Notes under the pieces: generated by a model | What the model was told of the DNA's origin: nothing | Databases searched by the model: none | The model's input: the letters and a program-made list of their open reading frames with translations, nothing else | NCBI GenBank assembly: GCA_948146395.1 | Contig: OX411543.1 | Span: 60,069,689-60,133,688, forward strand | Source: Fragum whitleyi | Taxonomy: Eukaryota > Mollusca > Bivalvia > Cardiida > Cardiidae | Direction: 5' to 3' | Length of the DNA stretch: 64,000 nucleotides | Position numbers and translations under genes: made by a program | Part shown: positions 32,970 through 45,367 of the stretch, one piece after another | How positions within the stretch are numbered: position 1 is the stretch's first letter | Layout of the letters: each line of letters starts with the position of its first letter

Positions 32970-35480
32970 ATAATTCCTTTTCATAAGATGTGGAAATGCC
33001 GGGTCGCGTTCCTTCTGGCATTACTCTGGCAATGTAATTCTTGCGGGACACAATTTTGACTTCATAATATACCAGTGAAAAAGTAAGGGCCCTATTTGAA
33101 ATAAACTGTGGGCTATTTTTTTCCATAGTGTCTTTCTTTTTTCCATTTTTAATGTGTTTTAATTTGCTTTGTGCATTTTGTATTTTTTTTCTTCTTTATT
33201 TAAGATTTTGATTCAAATCTTACTTATTCAGACAAAAATTAAAAACAAAGAATAATAATAGTAGGTGAATAGAAGAATAATTTTTCTCAAATATATCTGC
33301 ATGAAGTCATTACAATCCAACCGACACATTTACAGCATATCACGACTTATCAAAAGAAATGACAACATTTTTGTTCGTTTCATTGTGGTTGGAAAATATT
33401 TCTCATTGCAATCACAGACGTCGCCTATTTTATGTGACTTAAACATCCAAGATCTTTCTAATGTCTGGTGTAAGAAAGGAAATTATCCCCTGCAGAGGTG
33501 TTCTATTTGCTGCTAGCGTGACCTAAAACATTGTAATTTGCCTCGCTCTTTCCTGTTGCATTAACGATAATAACAGCCCTAAGTGCCGTCTATTTCTTAG
33601 GGCAATTTCTAAAATCGGTCAGCCTCTTGGATAATCATACTTTTCAGCTAAAATCATACCCGTGAAATTATATGTTGTATGCTAGTCTCTTTGAATTGCT
33701 CATATAAATACTATTTCTATCTTGCCCTTAAATTGGCACTAATAAAAAAATCTAAGTAATACGGCTCTTTGTTCTGAGTTTGAAAATGTTCTCATTGATG
33801 TCAACGGCAATTTCTGCGGGAACGTTGATGTTTTTGGCCTAATTAACGCGAAACAGGGCTCTTTAATACCTGCGCTCTTATTTATCCCAAGGTAAATTCC
33901 GTGGAATCACCGAGGGTTACCGATTGCTTTCATTGCTGTCCTTAATTCCAGTCATAATTTCAGAAGAATCGTTGAGTGTTTTCAATTGATCTCGGACGTT
34001 GGCCTAAGTGTAGTAATTTGAGGTAATTTTAAGGTTATGCAGCTTTTGACGGTTCTTTGGTCAATACGCTCGAAGAAAGAACTCTATAGTGTTTTCCGCA
34101 TCTTGTCGAGCTAAGGGTTACGAACGTTTTACTTATCGTATTCGAGAAGAAGTTATCGATTCGATACCCCTTGACTCGTGAAGATGTGTTTTCCGATGGT
34201 CTATGGTACAGTATAGTACGCGGTCAAAAGGTAGTGAAATGATACGTTTTGTTATCAAACTACAATTTCAATTTTTTTTACCTTTATTTCCTTTGTTTAA
34301 CCCAACGTTAACTTTGTTGGAACGTTGACACTTTTTACGTCATAAAATTCACGCACAAAATGACATAGGCCTACTGTCAAGACTGCGCCCTTAATATTAC
34401 CGAGGTCTCTTTCATAGAAAGGCAGAGGGTGATCGTTGAGACGTAACGGTAAAAGTTGACGGTCAACACTGTAACAAATGACGTCCGTTATATATAACTT
34501 AAAATGGATGATTTTCAAGTTCATTACGACGAGAAGCGACGAAATAGTTCACATTTCGTCACTTATTTGTAAAATATACAATAATATCGAATCTTGTCAA
34601 AGTAAAAATGACATGTTACAGAAATATGATTTATATCACCTCCAATATACAATCAATTTGCGAGAGCAGTACGACGGAAACTATTTGAAAACAAAATCCG
34701 AACCGAAACGAAACTGAATTGGATTCGAATTAAAACAATAAAAGTTTCCAATCAAACAACGGTGTTTAAACTTATTAAAATTGAATGGATGGAAATTACA
34801 CAAGATTTTGTCAGGTTCTGTGAACGAGAAATATTTTAGACAATGCTTATAAATTGACCTGACGTTCAAACGTCGAAAAAACGCGTTAGTGGGACAATTT
34901 TAAGACGAACATTACGATCTATATTTCCGTTAGTTAAGGAGATATTGGCGAATGCTTTTATAATTGCGGAATATGTTCTAGATGTGTTTTGAAAATGACG
35001 TTAAATTAAGAATATGTTGATACTTTGTACAAAATAATGTGCATCAAAATTTTCACCGGTAATATTATGACATTTTATCGCAAAGTGGGACAATTTTAAG
35101 ACTGAGAAAACTTAAAAATAAACTCATTAGATCAAGCCGAATTTCGACAAAAATATAATTCCATAAATTCCAGTTCAGATGTATTTCAAATATAATTTAT
35201 TATCAATTTATTCCGAAGATAAACCGAATGAATGCCATTGAAAAAAATGGCTATTGAAAAATCGACGTTTTTTCAGCAATCTGACGCTACTGACATTTTT
35301 CTTTCATGGCTGTCATCTTTTGTTTGGACCATCTAATAGGTGTAAGACTTACATAATATTCCATTTGGCGTAAGTCAACTAACATGGAAAAATTTCGATC
35401 CTCTAGCGCCATTATTCTTCAAGATATTACAATTTCAGTGAAACGATCTAGTGTTTTTTGTTACATCTGACGGCGTCATT
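32970..35480. other. Unique AT-rich interval
   Basis: I see no element or gene I can support here. Small features are an imperfect CCAACGTTAACTTTGTTGGAACGTTG fold at 34302-34327 and the phrase GTGGGACAATTTTAAGAC at about 34890 and again at 35086. Open frames are short and without motifs. Confidence 0.5.
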
Positions 35481-35483
35481 TCT

Positions 35484-36393
35484 GGTGTATATTTTTGGTT
35501 CTGTAGACTATAATATTATTTTTCTTTGATATGAAATCAATTTCGGACGAATAAGAGTAATCCACTCTCAAAGACCTTTTATTTGATACTAAATTTTAAT
35601 GTGTGAATGCATATTAGTAGCGAATATAATTATTTCAAATGTTTACATATCGCCTATTTTGACGTGGTGTATATTTTTGGTTCTGTAGACTATAATATTA
35701 TTTTTCTTTGATATGAAATCAATTTCGGTCGAATAAGAGTAATCCACTCTCAAAGACCTTTTATTTGATACTAAATTTTAATGTGTGAATGCATATTAGT
35801 AGCGAATATAATTATTTCAAATGTTTACATATCGCCTATTTTGACGTGGTGTATATTTTTGGTTCTGTAGACTATAATATTATTTTTCTTTGATATGAAA
35901 TCAATTTCGGACGAATAAGAGTAATCCACTCTCAAAGACCTTTTATTTGATACTAAATTTTAATGTGTGAATGCATATTAGTAGCGAATATAATTATTTC
36001 AAATGTTTACATATCGCCTATTTTGACGTGGTGTATATTTTTGGTTCTGTAGACTATAATATTATTTTTCTTTGATATGAAATCAATTTCGGTCGAATAA
36101 GAGTAATCCACTCTCAAAGACCTTTTATTTGATACTAAATTTTAATGTGTGAATGCATATTAGTAGCGAATATAATTATTTCAAATGTTTACATATCGCC
36201 TATTTTGACGTGGTGTATATTTTTGGTTCTGTAGACTATAATATTATTTTTCTTTGATATGAAATCAATTTCGGACGAATAAGAGTAATCCACTCTCAAA
36301 GACCTTTTATTTGATACTAAATTTTAATGTGTGAATGCATATTAGTAGCGAATATAATTATTTCAAATGTTTACATATCGCCTATTTTGACGT
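35484..36393. repeat. 182-bp satellite, five complete tandem units
   Basis: Units start at 35484, 35666, 35848, 36030 and 36212, each exactly 182 bp, beginning GGTGTATATTTTTGGTTC and ending TATTTTGACGT. The only difference I found between units is an A/T change in TTTCGG(A/T)CGAATAAG. It alternates A, T, A, T, A, so the array is a 364-bp dimer higher-order repeat. Near identity shows very recent amplification. Confidence 0.97.
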
Positions 36394-36421
36394 GACCGGC
36401 AACATTTGCCGTTACGTCTGA

Positions 36422-36738
36422 ATGATTTTCAAGGAAGGTATAACATAATCGATAATCTCGTTCAATTGGACGAAATTAGCGATAATTTTACCTCCCTTTA
36501 ATAAAATTTTCGAATTTTCTGATTTTGTGTCTTCACGGTCAAATAAGACGCTTAAAAAATCAAGACTATTGAGTAAAATCGTGCATTTAATCGATGGATT
36601 ATTCGATTGAAATGTTGATTATATCGAACATTAAATAGCGTTTTTGAACTATTTCCGAGCGTTTTTGTGTGATGGGACTGGGTATTTGGGATGAATGGCT
36701 AGAAAATGGGTGTCTATGTCACTATGTGATTAACTGTA
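36422..36738. mobile_element. Diverged relative of MITE family 1 abutting the satellite
   Basis: AAGGAAGGTATAACATAATCG and TTTACCTCCCTTTAATAAAA form the family's central hairpin. The right part ends TATGTGATTAACTG followed by TA. The expected left end is replaced by the satellite array, so the satellite appears to have expanded inside or next to the element. Confidence 0.5.
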
Positions 36739-36919
36739 CAGATTTTTAAACATAGAATTTCAGACCAATTGTCCTTTAATCAAATTTGAAATGCGTGAAC
36801 TTGGCATTTCGCCGAATGACCCATCATAGGAGATATATAAAGTTGAAAAAACACCCAGTTCTTCAGAAGCGTACATAGATGTAATGAATCACCAAGTCGG
36901 TTGAAATAAGCGATAATAT

Positions 36920-37145
36920 TTGAGCCTGTACGTGAGATTTCCAGTAATTTCAAATGTGCGCAAAGCAAAGTTCCTGACCAGCCTGTGCAGTCTGACCAGA
37001 ATCTTCACTGTGCGCTATATAGATAGATAAGGTCTTCATGCGGTCAGCATATATTATCATTGCATTTTTTCATTGTTAACGCTTCTCAATGTTTGTACTT
37101 TGTGCAGTTGGGAAATCGTTGGAAATGTCATGCACAGGCTCATTT
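36920..37145. repeat. Dispersed repeat with GACCAGCCTGTGCAG core
   Basis: GTGAGATTTCCAGTAATTTCAAATGTGCGCAAAGCAAAG, GACCAGCCTGTGCAGTCTGACCAGAATCTTCACTG, then GGAAATGTCATGCACAGGCTCATTTT. These are inverted halves of the family seen at 5960. A fragment of MITE family 1 (CGCTCTTCCACTCATCCACTTTCATTCC) follows at 37165-37215. Confidence 0.55.
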
Positions 37146-37446
37146 TATCCCCCTTTAATTTAATTCCAAACTCGCTCTTCCACTCATCCACTTTCATTCC
37201 AAAATCATTTTGGTCCCTTTGCTGTGTCGCAGAAAATCACCTAGAGCGGAGGGTGAAAATTCCTTATAGTTAAAAGTGGTGTAGGCGAATCAACTAATGA
37301 CATTGCTGTAGGAAATTCAGCTTAGATTGTGGTAATTACCGTTTAAAAATAGAAGTATCAAACCTACATCGAGAACAATGAACTTCTACTTTTTTTATAA
37401 TTTGCACTGTTTGTGAATCTCCGATTTCGCATGTACCTTAAGTATA

Positions 37447-38245
37447 CAGTAAACAACATCGTGAAATTGATACGGTGAATGATATTAGAATATTTTTAGC
37501 GAAACTGAATGAGTGCGATGAGTGAGTTTTGAGTGAAATTAAAAAGAGGTAATTCAATGACCAGGCCTCCTAGCAGGCCTAAACGAAAATAAAGGTTTTT
37601 ATAAAGGCTCCAATGTATGAAAATAAAGGCCTTTTAGTGTAAAATTTGAATAAAATAAAGAGTAAATAAAGGCTATTTTTGTCGAGGTTCTTATTTCTTT
37701 ATTGAACCCATAGTCATACCAAAGTCATTTTTTATGTTATATACTGCATTCTGAAAAACTCAAGATGGAAGAAACAAAAGCAGCATTTTTTAACTACACA
37801 TAAAAGAATGGAAAATGCAGAACAAAAGCCATTACTTGCTTTCAGCTAGCACAGCAACCATTCAGAGCAAATATAAAGGGTTTGAGTGAGAATTACAGGC
37901 TATTTTGGCGTTTTAAAGGTTTTCTGGGGAAATGTAAAGGTTCTAAAGGTTTGCTCTGAGATTAAAGGTTTTGAAAAGTTTTAAAGGTTTCACTAGGAGG
38001 CCTGAATGACGCAAATTTTGATCGGGATGAGCAAAAATACCGATTTTTATTACCTACCTTTAATAAAATATGCACACAATTTCTATTTGTAGCTTCACTT
38101 TTCTTCAAGAACCAATGAAATGAATTTGAATTTGAAAATATTTGAAATTGTCAGCATCTTCTCAGAGAAGTGCACTGCGTTTAGATAGATTTTTAGAGTG
38201 AATGTAAGTTACAATGAGAATGATCCTTTGATTTTGTGTTGTAGT
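37447..38245. mobile_element. Mariner-like MITE family 1, copy 4, with nested insertion
   Basis: The left end is TA then CAGTAAACAACATCGTGAAATTGA. The central AAAAAGAGGTAATTCAATGAC is broken at 37562 by another element and resumes at 38005 with AATGACGC, then TTATTACCTACCTTTAATAAAA. The right end is eroded, so the limit is approximate. Confidence 0.75.
37562..38004. mobile_element. 443-bp TIR element nested in MITE family 1
   Basis: Perfect 12-bp ends CAGGCCTCCTAG and CTAGGAGGCCTG are flanked by AATGAC at 37556-37561 and 38005-38010. The interior is rich in AAAGG(C/T)TTT words. The 6-bp duplication and CAG...CTG ends do not fit TA- or TTAA-type superfamilies. I cannot assign it. Confidence 0.85.
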
Positions 38246-38273
38246 GTGAGAGGTTATTTGATAGCATCATATG

Positions 38274-38775
38274 CTATTGACTAATTCTTACTGAATCCCC
38301 TGGTTTTTTGGCGGATAACTCGATTAAGGGTCGAAAGGTTTTTATTACAATTCCATCATGGTTACTCAAACCAAGTCTTATTATGCGCATAGAGAGAGGA
38401 GCAATAGATTCTAACCGATTTTTAGATGGGTGGACTGGCGTTCTATCTATACTGAGTTCCATAAGAAAGTGTGCACTTTCACCTTTTGCATTTCTCTTGA
38501 TTTTCACAAAGTTTGATGAAAATTATGGAGTTAATTTGATTCCATTCTTTAGTCAAGACCTTTTGAAATTAAATGTCAAATCAGATTTTGATAAAGTATC
38601 GCATGCTGCATGTGCGCAGACGGAACTTAAAATGTTGAGATTTGACCTCCGTACAACTTTTTCTTTGGTAAGAGCAATGTATTTGTGTAGCACTAGAGTT
38701 TTAGAAGCCATTCCAAACCATTTCCAAACAAAAGTTTTAATTTTTATGCACACGTTACGTGTACTACGTTGTTAG
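38274..38775 (+). other. Open frame of unknown nature (155 codons)
   Basis: An open frame runs from 38308 to 38775 on the plus strand, with a 77-codon frame opposite. I recognise no domain, signal peptide or splice context. It lies between repeats and is probably fortuitous or a fragment of an unrecognised element. The sequence to 39030 holds nothing else. Confidence 0.2.
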
Positions 38776-40125
38776 GCCAGTAACTTGTCATTGGATGGTG
38801 CTATGGCGTTCTATGTCACCCCGATTTGCTTATTAAAGGCAAAACATGCAAAATCATAATTTTCAATTTAGCAGAACCCCTTTGCTCATCGCGCGATTTT
38901 TATTTTCAAATATCGTTTGCACATGCTCTTGGGGATAGTCATACGACGTTTCATGACGATAGATCGTGTAGTTTCAGAGATATTCAAATTTCAAAAGTGC
39001 ACACTTTCTTTTGGAACTAAGTATATAAACGCTTTCTGTCTAGTTACAATAGAATTGACAAGGTTTACACATATAAATGGTGGTTAAACAGAATTCAAAA
39101 AATATTACAAGTAATAAAAATGTTTTTTTGGTCACTCAAATTGAATAATAATATAAGAACTGGCCATTTGAGATTCAAAGTCTCACTAATTTCTTCTTTG
39201 TTTTATTAATACGAACTGAAAATTCGGACCAATGCATGGCTGGTAGAATCGGAAATTTAGCACAGAATCGTGGGTGGATCAAGATAATCCAAAATAGCTA
39301 AAAATCGGACTGGATGGGGTACGGCTCTTACAACAATACTTAATTGTTTAATGAAACAATCTGTATTTTGTACTGAAACAATTTGCACAGTCCCCTGCAA
39401 AAGGTCTCTGAGTCATCTTTGAATTATTCCATAAAATGTGCGCTTTCGGGTCGCTATGGGCATACGTTAACGGACAAATTCCGGGCGTTTCTTTGGGCCT
39501 AATCAGCTTATCGATTTAACGAAACATTTTTTCTGTAATTTTGTTAATAAATCAATGCATTTTGTTAATACGCCAAAGGTTCGATTTGACGAGTATACAT
39601 ATTGATTTGTTATACTGCAAAGAAAATTCTAACGTTAGCATTTTCATTGGGAAATGCTAACCTTACAAACATTGATATCTACGACCGCTCCCATGTAACG
39701 TCTAATATTTCCTTAAGGCGCCTCGCCGTGAACATAACGACAATGGCAGCCATGATTCTCTCGCTTCGCTGATAACACGAACCGAGTATTCACATTAGCC
39801 TACAGTCTAAAAGCATGCCAGTTAATAATGTGCAAATAAAAAATGATAAAGATGTCAATAAATACCTTTACATTTTACAAATCGGTCCATTTAAAGTGCA
39901 AACTATCTCGCAGTTTCAGCCAGGAATCGCTTTCATATTACAACATCGCGGAGTGAAGTAATGTGACGTCACAACTATATATGACGTCTTTTTGTGTATG
40001 TTCACTTTTCATAGGGGCGCATTAAGGGATATTGGTGGTTTAAAAGAATTCGGTTTATACTTAGGCCTAAAATAGGCAAAAGACGGATATTTAGCCCTAA
40101 AACTTTTAAGTATAATAAAATCGTA

Positions 40126-40260
40126 ATACGGTTTCTTGCCTGGGTATATGACGATTTATTCCCGGCAGTAAAAACGATATCAACCCTCGCCTGCGGCTCG
40201 TGTGACATCATTTTTTCTAGCCGGGAATAAATCATCATATACCCCGACAAGAAACCGTAT
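40126..40260. repeat. Foldback family D
   Basis: ATACGGTTTCTTGCCTGGGTATATGACGATTTATTCCCGGC on the left is mirrored by GCCGGGAATAAATCATCATATACCCCGACAAGAAACCGTAT. The loop holds CCTCGCCTGCGGCTCG. The flanks 39030-40120 and 40262-43480 show no gene and only a small GTTAGCATTTTC/AAATGCTAAC fold at 39634-39661. Confidence 0.85.
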
Positions 40261-43200
40261 AACTAATAAAATAGAATGCGTCAAAAATATTCATGGATAA
40301 CGTCGATTTGGAGCGTAACCAAAGACGTCAATCTAATTCCCGCGTTAAATTTTGTAACGTCAAGAATTCAACAAGCAATGGCTATGTAAACAAAAGTAAC
40401 GATGCAATTCATGACGCAAATAAGGCCTCGACTTCGTAGGTTTGTAACTCGTTTTGAAGCGTTTCTGAGAATTATTTCGCAATTTTTGCTGAATAAATAC
40501 TCTAGCCTTTCTTTTTATGCAATAATAGCATCAATTCACGTTTTAACTGGCGTTAACATGTGCAGAGGCCCTCAAAATGTATAAACGCCCGAGTGCGAAA
40601 CCATTTTCTGGTCTCTGCAAATGTTAACGCCCTCAAAAACGTGAATAAACCCTATAATAGCGGCATATTGTCGGGATTTGGCCCGATTTATTGTTGACGT
40701 TCAGTCGAGATTTACTTGATACTATGTATTTTAGAATGTGTCGATGAAAGTTAGTAATGGCTGAAAATTCGAACAGCTTCAGAACCGACTTATGTAGCGC
40801 AGTAAGCCAGTTGCAATAAATGCTACTTGGAGCTGTTGTGTGCTACCAAAGTGTCCTGTCGAATAACAGAACATCCATGTGGTAATGCTCGATTACACAA
40901 CCATCTGATTACGAGTTTGGTACACCAGCCACCCGCCCAACGAGACAGACTAGTGGTGTTCTGTTCTCCAACATCATACAAGGATGTGTTGATTTTTTTA
41001 AAAAAAAAAACTATGTATGTATTTTAGTTCAGTATATCCAATTGTGAAGAAATTTCGTCTACGGCTTAGGAACTTTTGAAAATGGTCGTTTTATAAAAAG
41101 TGTCTCTTAAAAGGGGCAATTGTAATAGCAATAACGACTGCGTAACCAAACAACTTAGAATAAAGTGAAAACTTTGTCGATACTATGGCGATGTATAATA
41201 CATGTAATACAATAACGTGTCGAAAAATAGATGGAAATTTACTTAATTTTTTTTCTGAAAATTATTTTTGCCAAGTGTTGGTGTCAAGCGTATATCTTGT
41301 CAGTTTATAGTTAGTACCGAATCAATTTGAAGAAATTGAATTTTCTTTGAAAATACCAACAAATCACCTATTCATTCGTGGAGAAATTCTTCAATTGGAT
41401 AGAGTGCAGTAAGCATTTCTGCTGATGAAATGTATTGCAATTCATTTTGATCCAAAATCATTTCAAACCCGGTTTCAAGGCTTTGCAGATATAAAATAGA
41501 TTAAGACCGATTTAGATCAAACAAAAAGCATGTTTGGACGAATGTTGCTTGGAAAATTGGACAATGAAATGGGATACCATGTTCTTGATATTTTGATGAC
41601 GAAGAAAAAGCACTGCGTGAAATGGACCCCTCCACTTCTTCTATTTTTTTAATTGAAATATGTAGGCCAATACAAGTTTAGTATAACAAATTGTAGGCCT
41701 ATGGCGATTGAAGTAAGTCTTGTGTTTAGTTGTAGGCATTTTCCGCTTATGATTGACGGTTGTAATAGCAATAGATACATGTAGTTTGTATTGTATTATA
41801 TTCTCTGCATTTCTACATCTTTTCCGTTAAAGTGAACAGTAAAAGAGCCTGGATAATGGGATTTATTTCTATAGACCGCGTTAAGTAATTACATCTACTG
41901 CACCGAAATAGGTCTTTTGTCTGGCTGGATGTCTCATACAATCCAATTTGTATTATACACTTAGTTCAAGGACTTAGGTCCCCTAACTGGCAGTTAAGGT
42001 TGTTTCTATTAAAGGTTGCATTTTTGTGGTTGAAGGTAGTGGACCCGTAATAGTTCCGCAACATTACGGAACTCATGCTCTTTCACAGTGTTGACCGATG
42101 TTTCCTAATGAACATAGTTAAAGTTCATTACTTCCGATACGTCGCGGAACCATAGCGGGTCTACAACCTCAACCAACCTCGTGATGTTCTTGGAAATTTC
42201 TTACTGTAAACAACGATTTGGCAGACAGTCTAGACTAAGATAAGGCCGCACTCACGTGCAGTCTGGTCTTAGCCTGAACTGTCTGTATTCTACTTAGTTA
42301 TAATGGGAAAAAATGAGCCAATCGGGTGGAAATTTCCCGAAAATGGCAAATTGTCCCAAACAAAATGTTGCAAATTTGATTTAAACGGATTAAAACAAGA
42401 GCTATTAGAGGAAAGCGAAGCGCGACTCTTCCGAGTGATAAATTATAATACTAGATTGGTTTATTAATGTCTAGATTTGGAAAAAATCAACTAAATGTGT
42501 GTAACAATTACGAATTCTAGCCTTGAAATGATTTTAAGGTCACCAAAGCATGTAAAAATATATGGCGAAATATACTAAAATAAATTTTACAGTAATTAAT
42601 CTGTCCAAAAGACAAATCTATTTAGGAATTGTCGCAGAATGCTGTGCAAAGACCTCAGGTAAATTAGGAAATTAGAATTAGAGTTAAGACACTTGCCCTG
42701 CACGTTTAACACAAGCCAATTTATTCAAGTATGAAAACGGTTAGAATTTGATTTCAAAATTTGTCAAAGGAACAAATCTTAGCTAACAAAGTAGAACTGT
42801 CACAAAAGTAGGTGCAAAGCTTCAAGCAATATCTTATAGGTAAACCATACTACTCAAATGTTTATAAACAAACTTTTGACAAGTTGAATATAGAGAAATT
42901 GGGACCAACGGATTTTTTTTCTGTCACGGTCTTTAAACTATACTGAAAGATCACAGAAACGCAAAACTACTTGTATTTTAACCGTCCTTTGAAATACATC
43001 TGTAAAAGTCATGTGTCATAGCGTAAAAGTAACATGCTTTCGAAACCGACTTGATCATGAAGAAACTAAAGTTGAAACGACAAAAAGCATTGAATATGGA
43101 GCAAAAGGTGTTTTTCTTCATGAATTTCTTCACTCTTTTAGTATATAGGTGATTACATTTGTTATTAAGCATCGTTATCTCAAGTTTGTTAAATTTCAGT

Positions 43201-43483
43201 TAAGTCTACCCCCTACACCAGGCTTTTCCACAATTTCCCGCGTTTTCGATCACGGTTCGACTATAGGTGGAAATACACTTATTTTGATTATACAACAGTT
43301 GCTCGTAAAAATTTAACCAAGAATTTCTTTTCGGTAAAGGTACTAAACTTATCTAATAATTGATTGAATGTCGCAGTCATGAACCTTTGTCTAAAGAGTA
43401 ATTATGCGATTAAAAATCGGGTACTAAGTTTCGTAGCATAAGTAGAGAACAACTTTAAAGATATGTAACCCGCGATTAAATAT

Positions 43484-44110
43484 TTGACACCATCTGGATA
43501 CGAACCCGGGACCTCTTAATCCCAAAGCGAGTGCTCTACCACGTCGCTATAAAAGCTAGCTTGTACGGCAAGGCAGTACAAACTACCCTTATACACACCC
43601 CGGATACATACACCCCCTCGACAATTTAGATTCTTCCACGAATCTTCCGTACTCAACATCATCAACTACCTAGTCACATAACCACCACCTCATGTGGGTT
43701 ATTTACGGTGGGCGCCAAATGTAACCTGCAAAAGAAAACTTGACTCCATCGGGATTCGAACCCGGGACCTCTACATTCCAAAGCGAGTGCTCTTCCACGT
43801 TTGTAAGCTTGTAAGGTAAGGCAGTACAAACACCCTTTTTACACACCCCGGCTACATACACCCACTCGACAATTTAGATTCTTCCACGAATCTTCCGTAT
43901 TCAACATCATCAACTACCTAATCACATAACCACCACCTTATGTAGGTTATTTCCGGTGGAAAAGTTACCTGCAAATGAATATTTGACTCCATCGGGATTC
44001 GAACCCGGGATATCTATTTTCCAAAGCGAGTGCTCTACCACGTCGCTATAAAAGCTAGCTTGTACGGCAAGGCAGTACAAACACCCCTTATACACACCCC
44101 GGCTACAGAT
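43484..44110 (-). repeat. Three tandem tRNA-Pro-derived units
   Basis: Units begin near 43484, 43740 and 43983 (spacing 256 and 243 bp). The third ends early at about 44105. On the minus strand each has a tRNA-like head: TAGCGACGTGGTAGAGCACTCG (A box), CTTTGGGAT, then AGAGGTCCCGGGTTCGAATCC (B box). CTCGCTTTGGG followed by GAGGTCCCGGGTTCGAATCC closely matches tRNA-Pro(UGG), but the acceptor stem does not pair. The bodies contain CACCCCGGCTACATACACCC and CTTCCACGAATCTTCCGTA. Unit 2 lacks part of the A-box side. These are SINE-like copies, not functional tRNA genes. Confidence 0.82.
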
Positions 44111-44417
44111 GTACAATAGATGCAAGTAAAACTTAACCCGAAGCATTATGTCGCCGCTAACGAGGAGGAGCGGGAAACCGGACGAATAGTCGAGACAAAA
44201 AAGACAAAGTATGCACCAAGAAAAATGTTTGACTTAGGTATTGTGGCTTATTGTTGATCCGGGGTTTTTTATAGTGGGGTTTCGAACATACAAATTCCGA
44301 CAAGGCGTGTCTAAAATTTATAAAAAAAAGTAGCCAGGACTCTCAAATTTTTTTATGTAAGTCCATAGGATCCGCTGAAAATCAATTTCAATTCTCTTCT
44401 TAAGTTGATTTCCGGAG

Positions 44418-44689
44418 ATATATGTGACCCGTCACGGGAAAAGGGACCACCTGGGAAGTGCGTGAAGTGTCGACCCTTGTCAGACTGCGCCCATTGCGCA
44501 GACTGACTAGGGTCGACACTTTTCGCGCTTTACTAATTTTCTGTATCTAGAATAATCAATCTACCTTCCCGTAAAAGAATTTTTGAAAAGAGACTCCTGG
44601 TTGGCCTGTTCTAGAACCAATGTCTTTTTTAAATATTCATTTTAGGAAGTTCCCAGATGGTCCCTTTTCGCTTGACGGGCCACATATAT
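44418..44689. mobile_element. MITE family 3, complete copy
   Basis: About 270 bp. The ends ATATATGTGACCCGTCACGGGAAAAGGGACCA and TGGTCCCTTTTCGCTTGACGGGCCACATATAT are inverted. The inner palindrome reads GTCGACCCTTGTCAG and CTGACTAGGGTCGAC around GCGCCCATTGCGC. A TA or ATAT target is likely but not separable from the ends. Confidence 0.8.
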
Positions 44690-45367
44690 CTATCCAACAC
44701 CTTGTGTAGCTCATCCAGAGATTATTTCAATATTTGCACAAAAACATGAAGAAAGCTTAAACGAAATAGTCAATATTTAAAGCATGGACTCAAAGGCCTT
44801 AAGAGTATACCATGTATGGACATTTTTATTGAATCCTTTTTTTAACGTTGTTCAAAAACACTTGGGTTCGTCTTCCTATTATTACTTAATATTGATTGAA
44901 CTTCCCCTAGAAATATATCCCTTTCGAATTGTTAATCGCTTGTCACACACAATTTTGCTTCATGTCGCGATGGTTTCCGCATTCAAAACTCAGTTTCTCA
45001 AACAATACGATACAATATAGTGATCAAAGAATTCAATCTTCAATTACTTTCTTGTTTTTCATTTTCGATCACTGTGTTGAAAATGTTAGATTTACAGTTC
45101 AGAACATCTTGAAATTGACAAGATGAATGATTTTGTGGTGATGTCGGAATGAATTTAAGTGTGTGGGGCGACTTTTGAGTGAAATCAAAGGGAGGTAATT
45201 CAATATCGCTATTTTGTTCAGGATGATATTCATTGCCTCGCTTTAATAAAATATGTATACAAGTTCTTTAAATAGCTTCCTATTTCTTGAAGAACCAATA
45301 AGATGTTAACAATTTCAATTATGCCAGTGTTGGGGTTTTTTTCTATTATTCTCTCTATTCTATTTTT

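Noticed and set aside
34297..34530. Possible long palindrome around AACGTTAACTTTGTTGGAACGTT
   Set aside because: Only about 10 bp pair on each side. That is within what an AT-rich sequence produces by chance.
38308..38775. Possible host exon or small protein gene
   Set aside because: It is 155 codons with no recognised motif, an overlapping frame on the other strand, repeats on both sides and no visible splice context that would decide it.
43484..44110. Functional tRNA-Pro genes
   Set aside because: The A box, anticodon region and B box are recognisable, but the acceptor stem does not pair, unit 2 lacks part of the D-arm side, and all three sit in a longer tandem repeat.
43484..44110. CRISPR-like array (spaced direct repeats)
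   Set aside because: The repeats are about 250 bp, tRNA-derived and continuous, with no short repeat and spacer pattern. The genome is eukaryotic.
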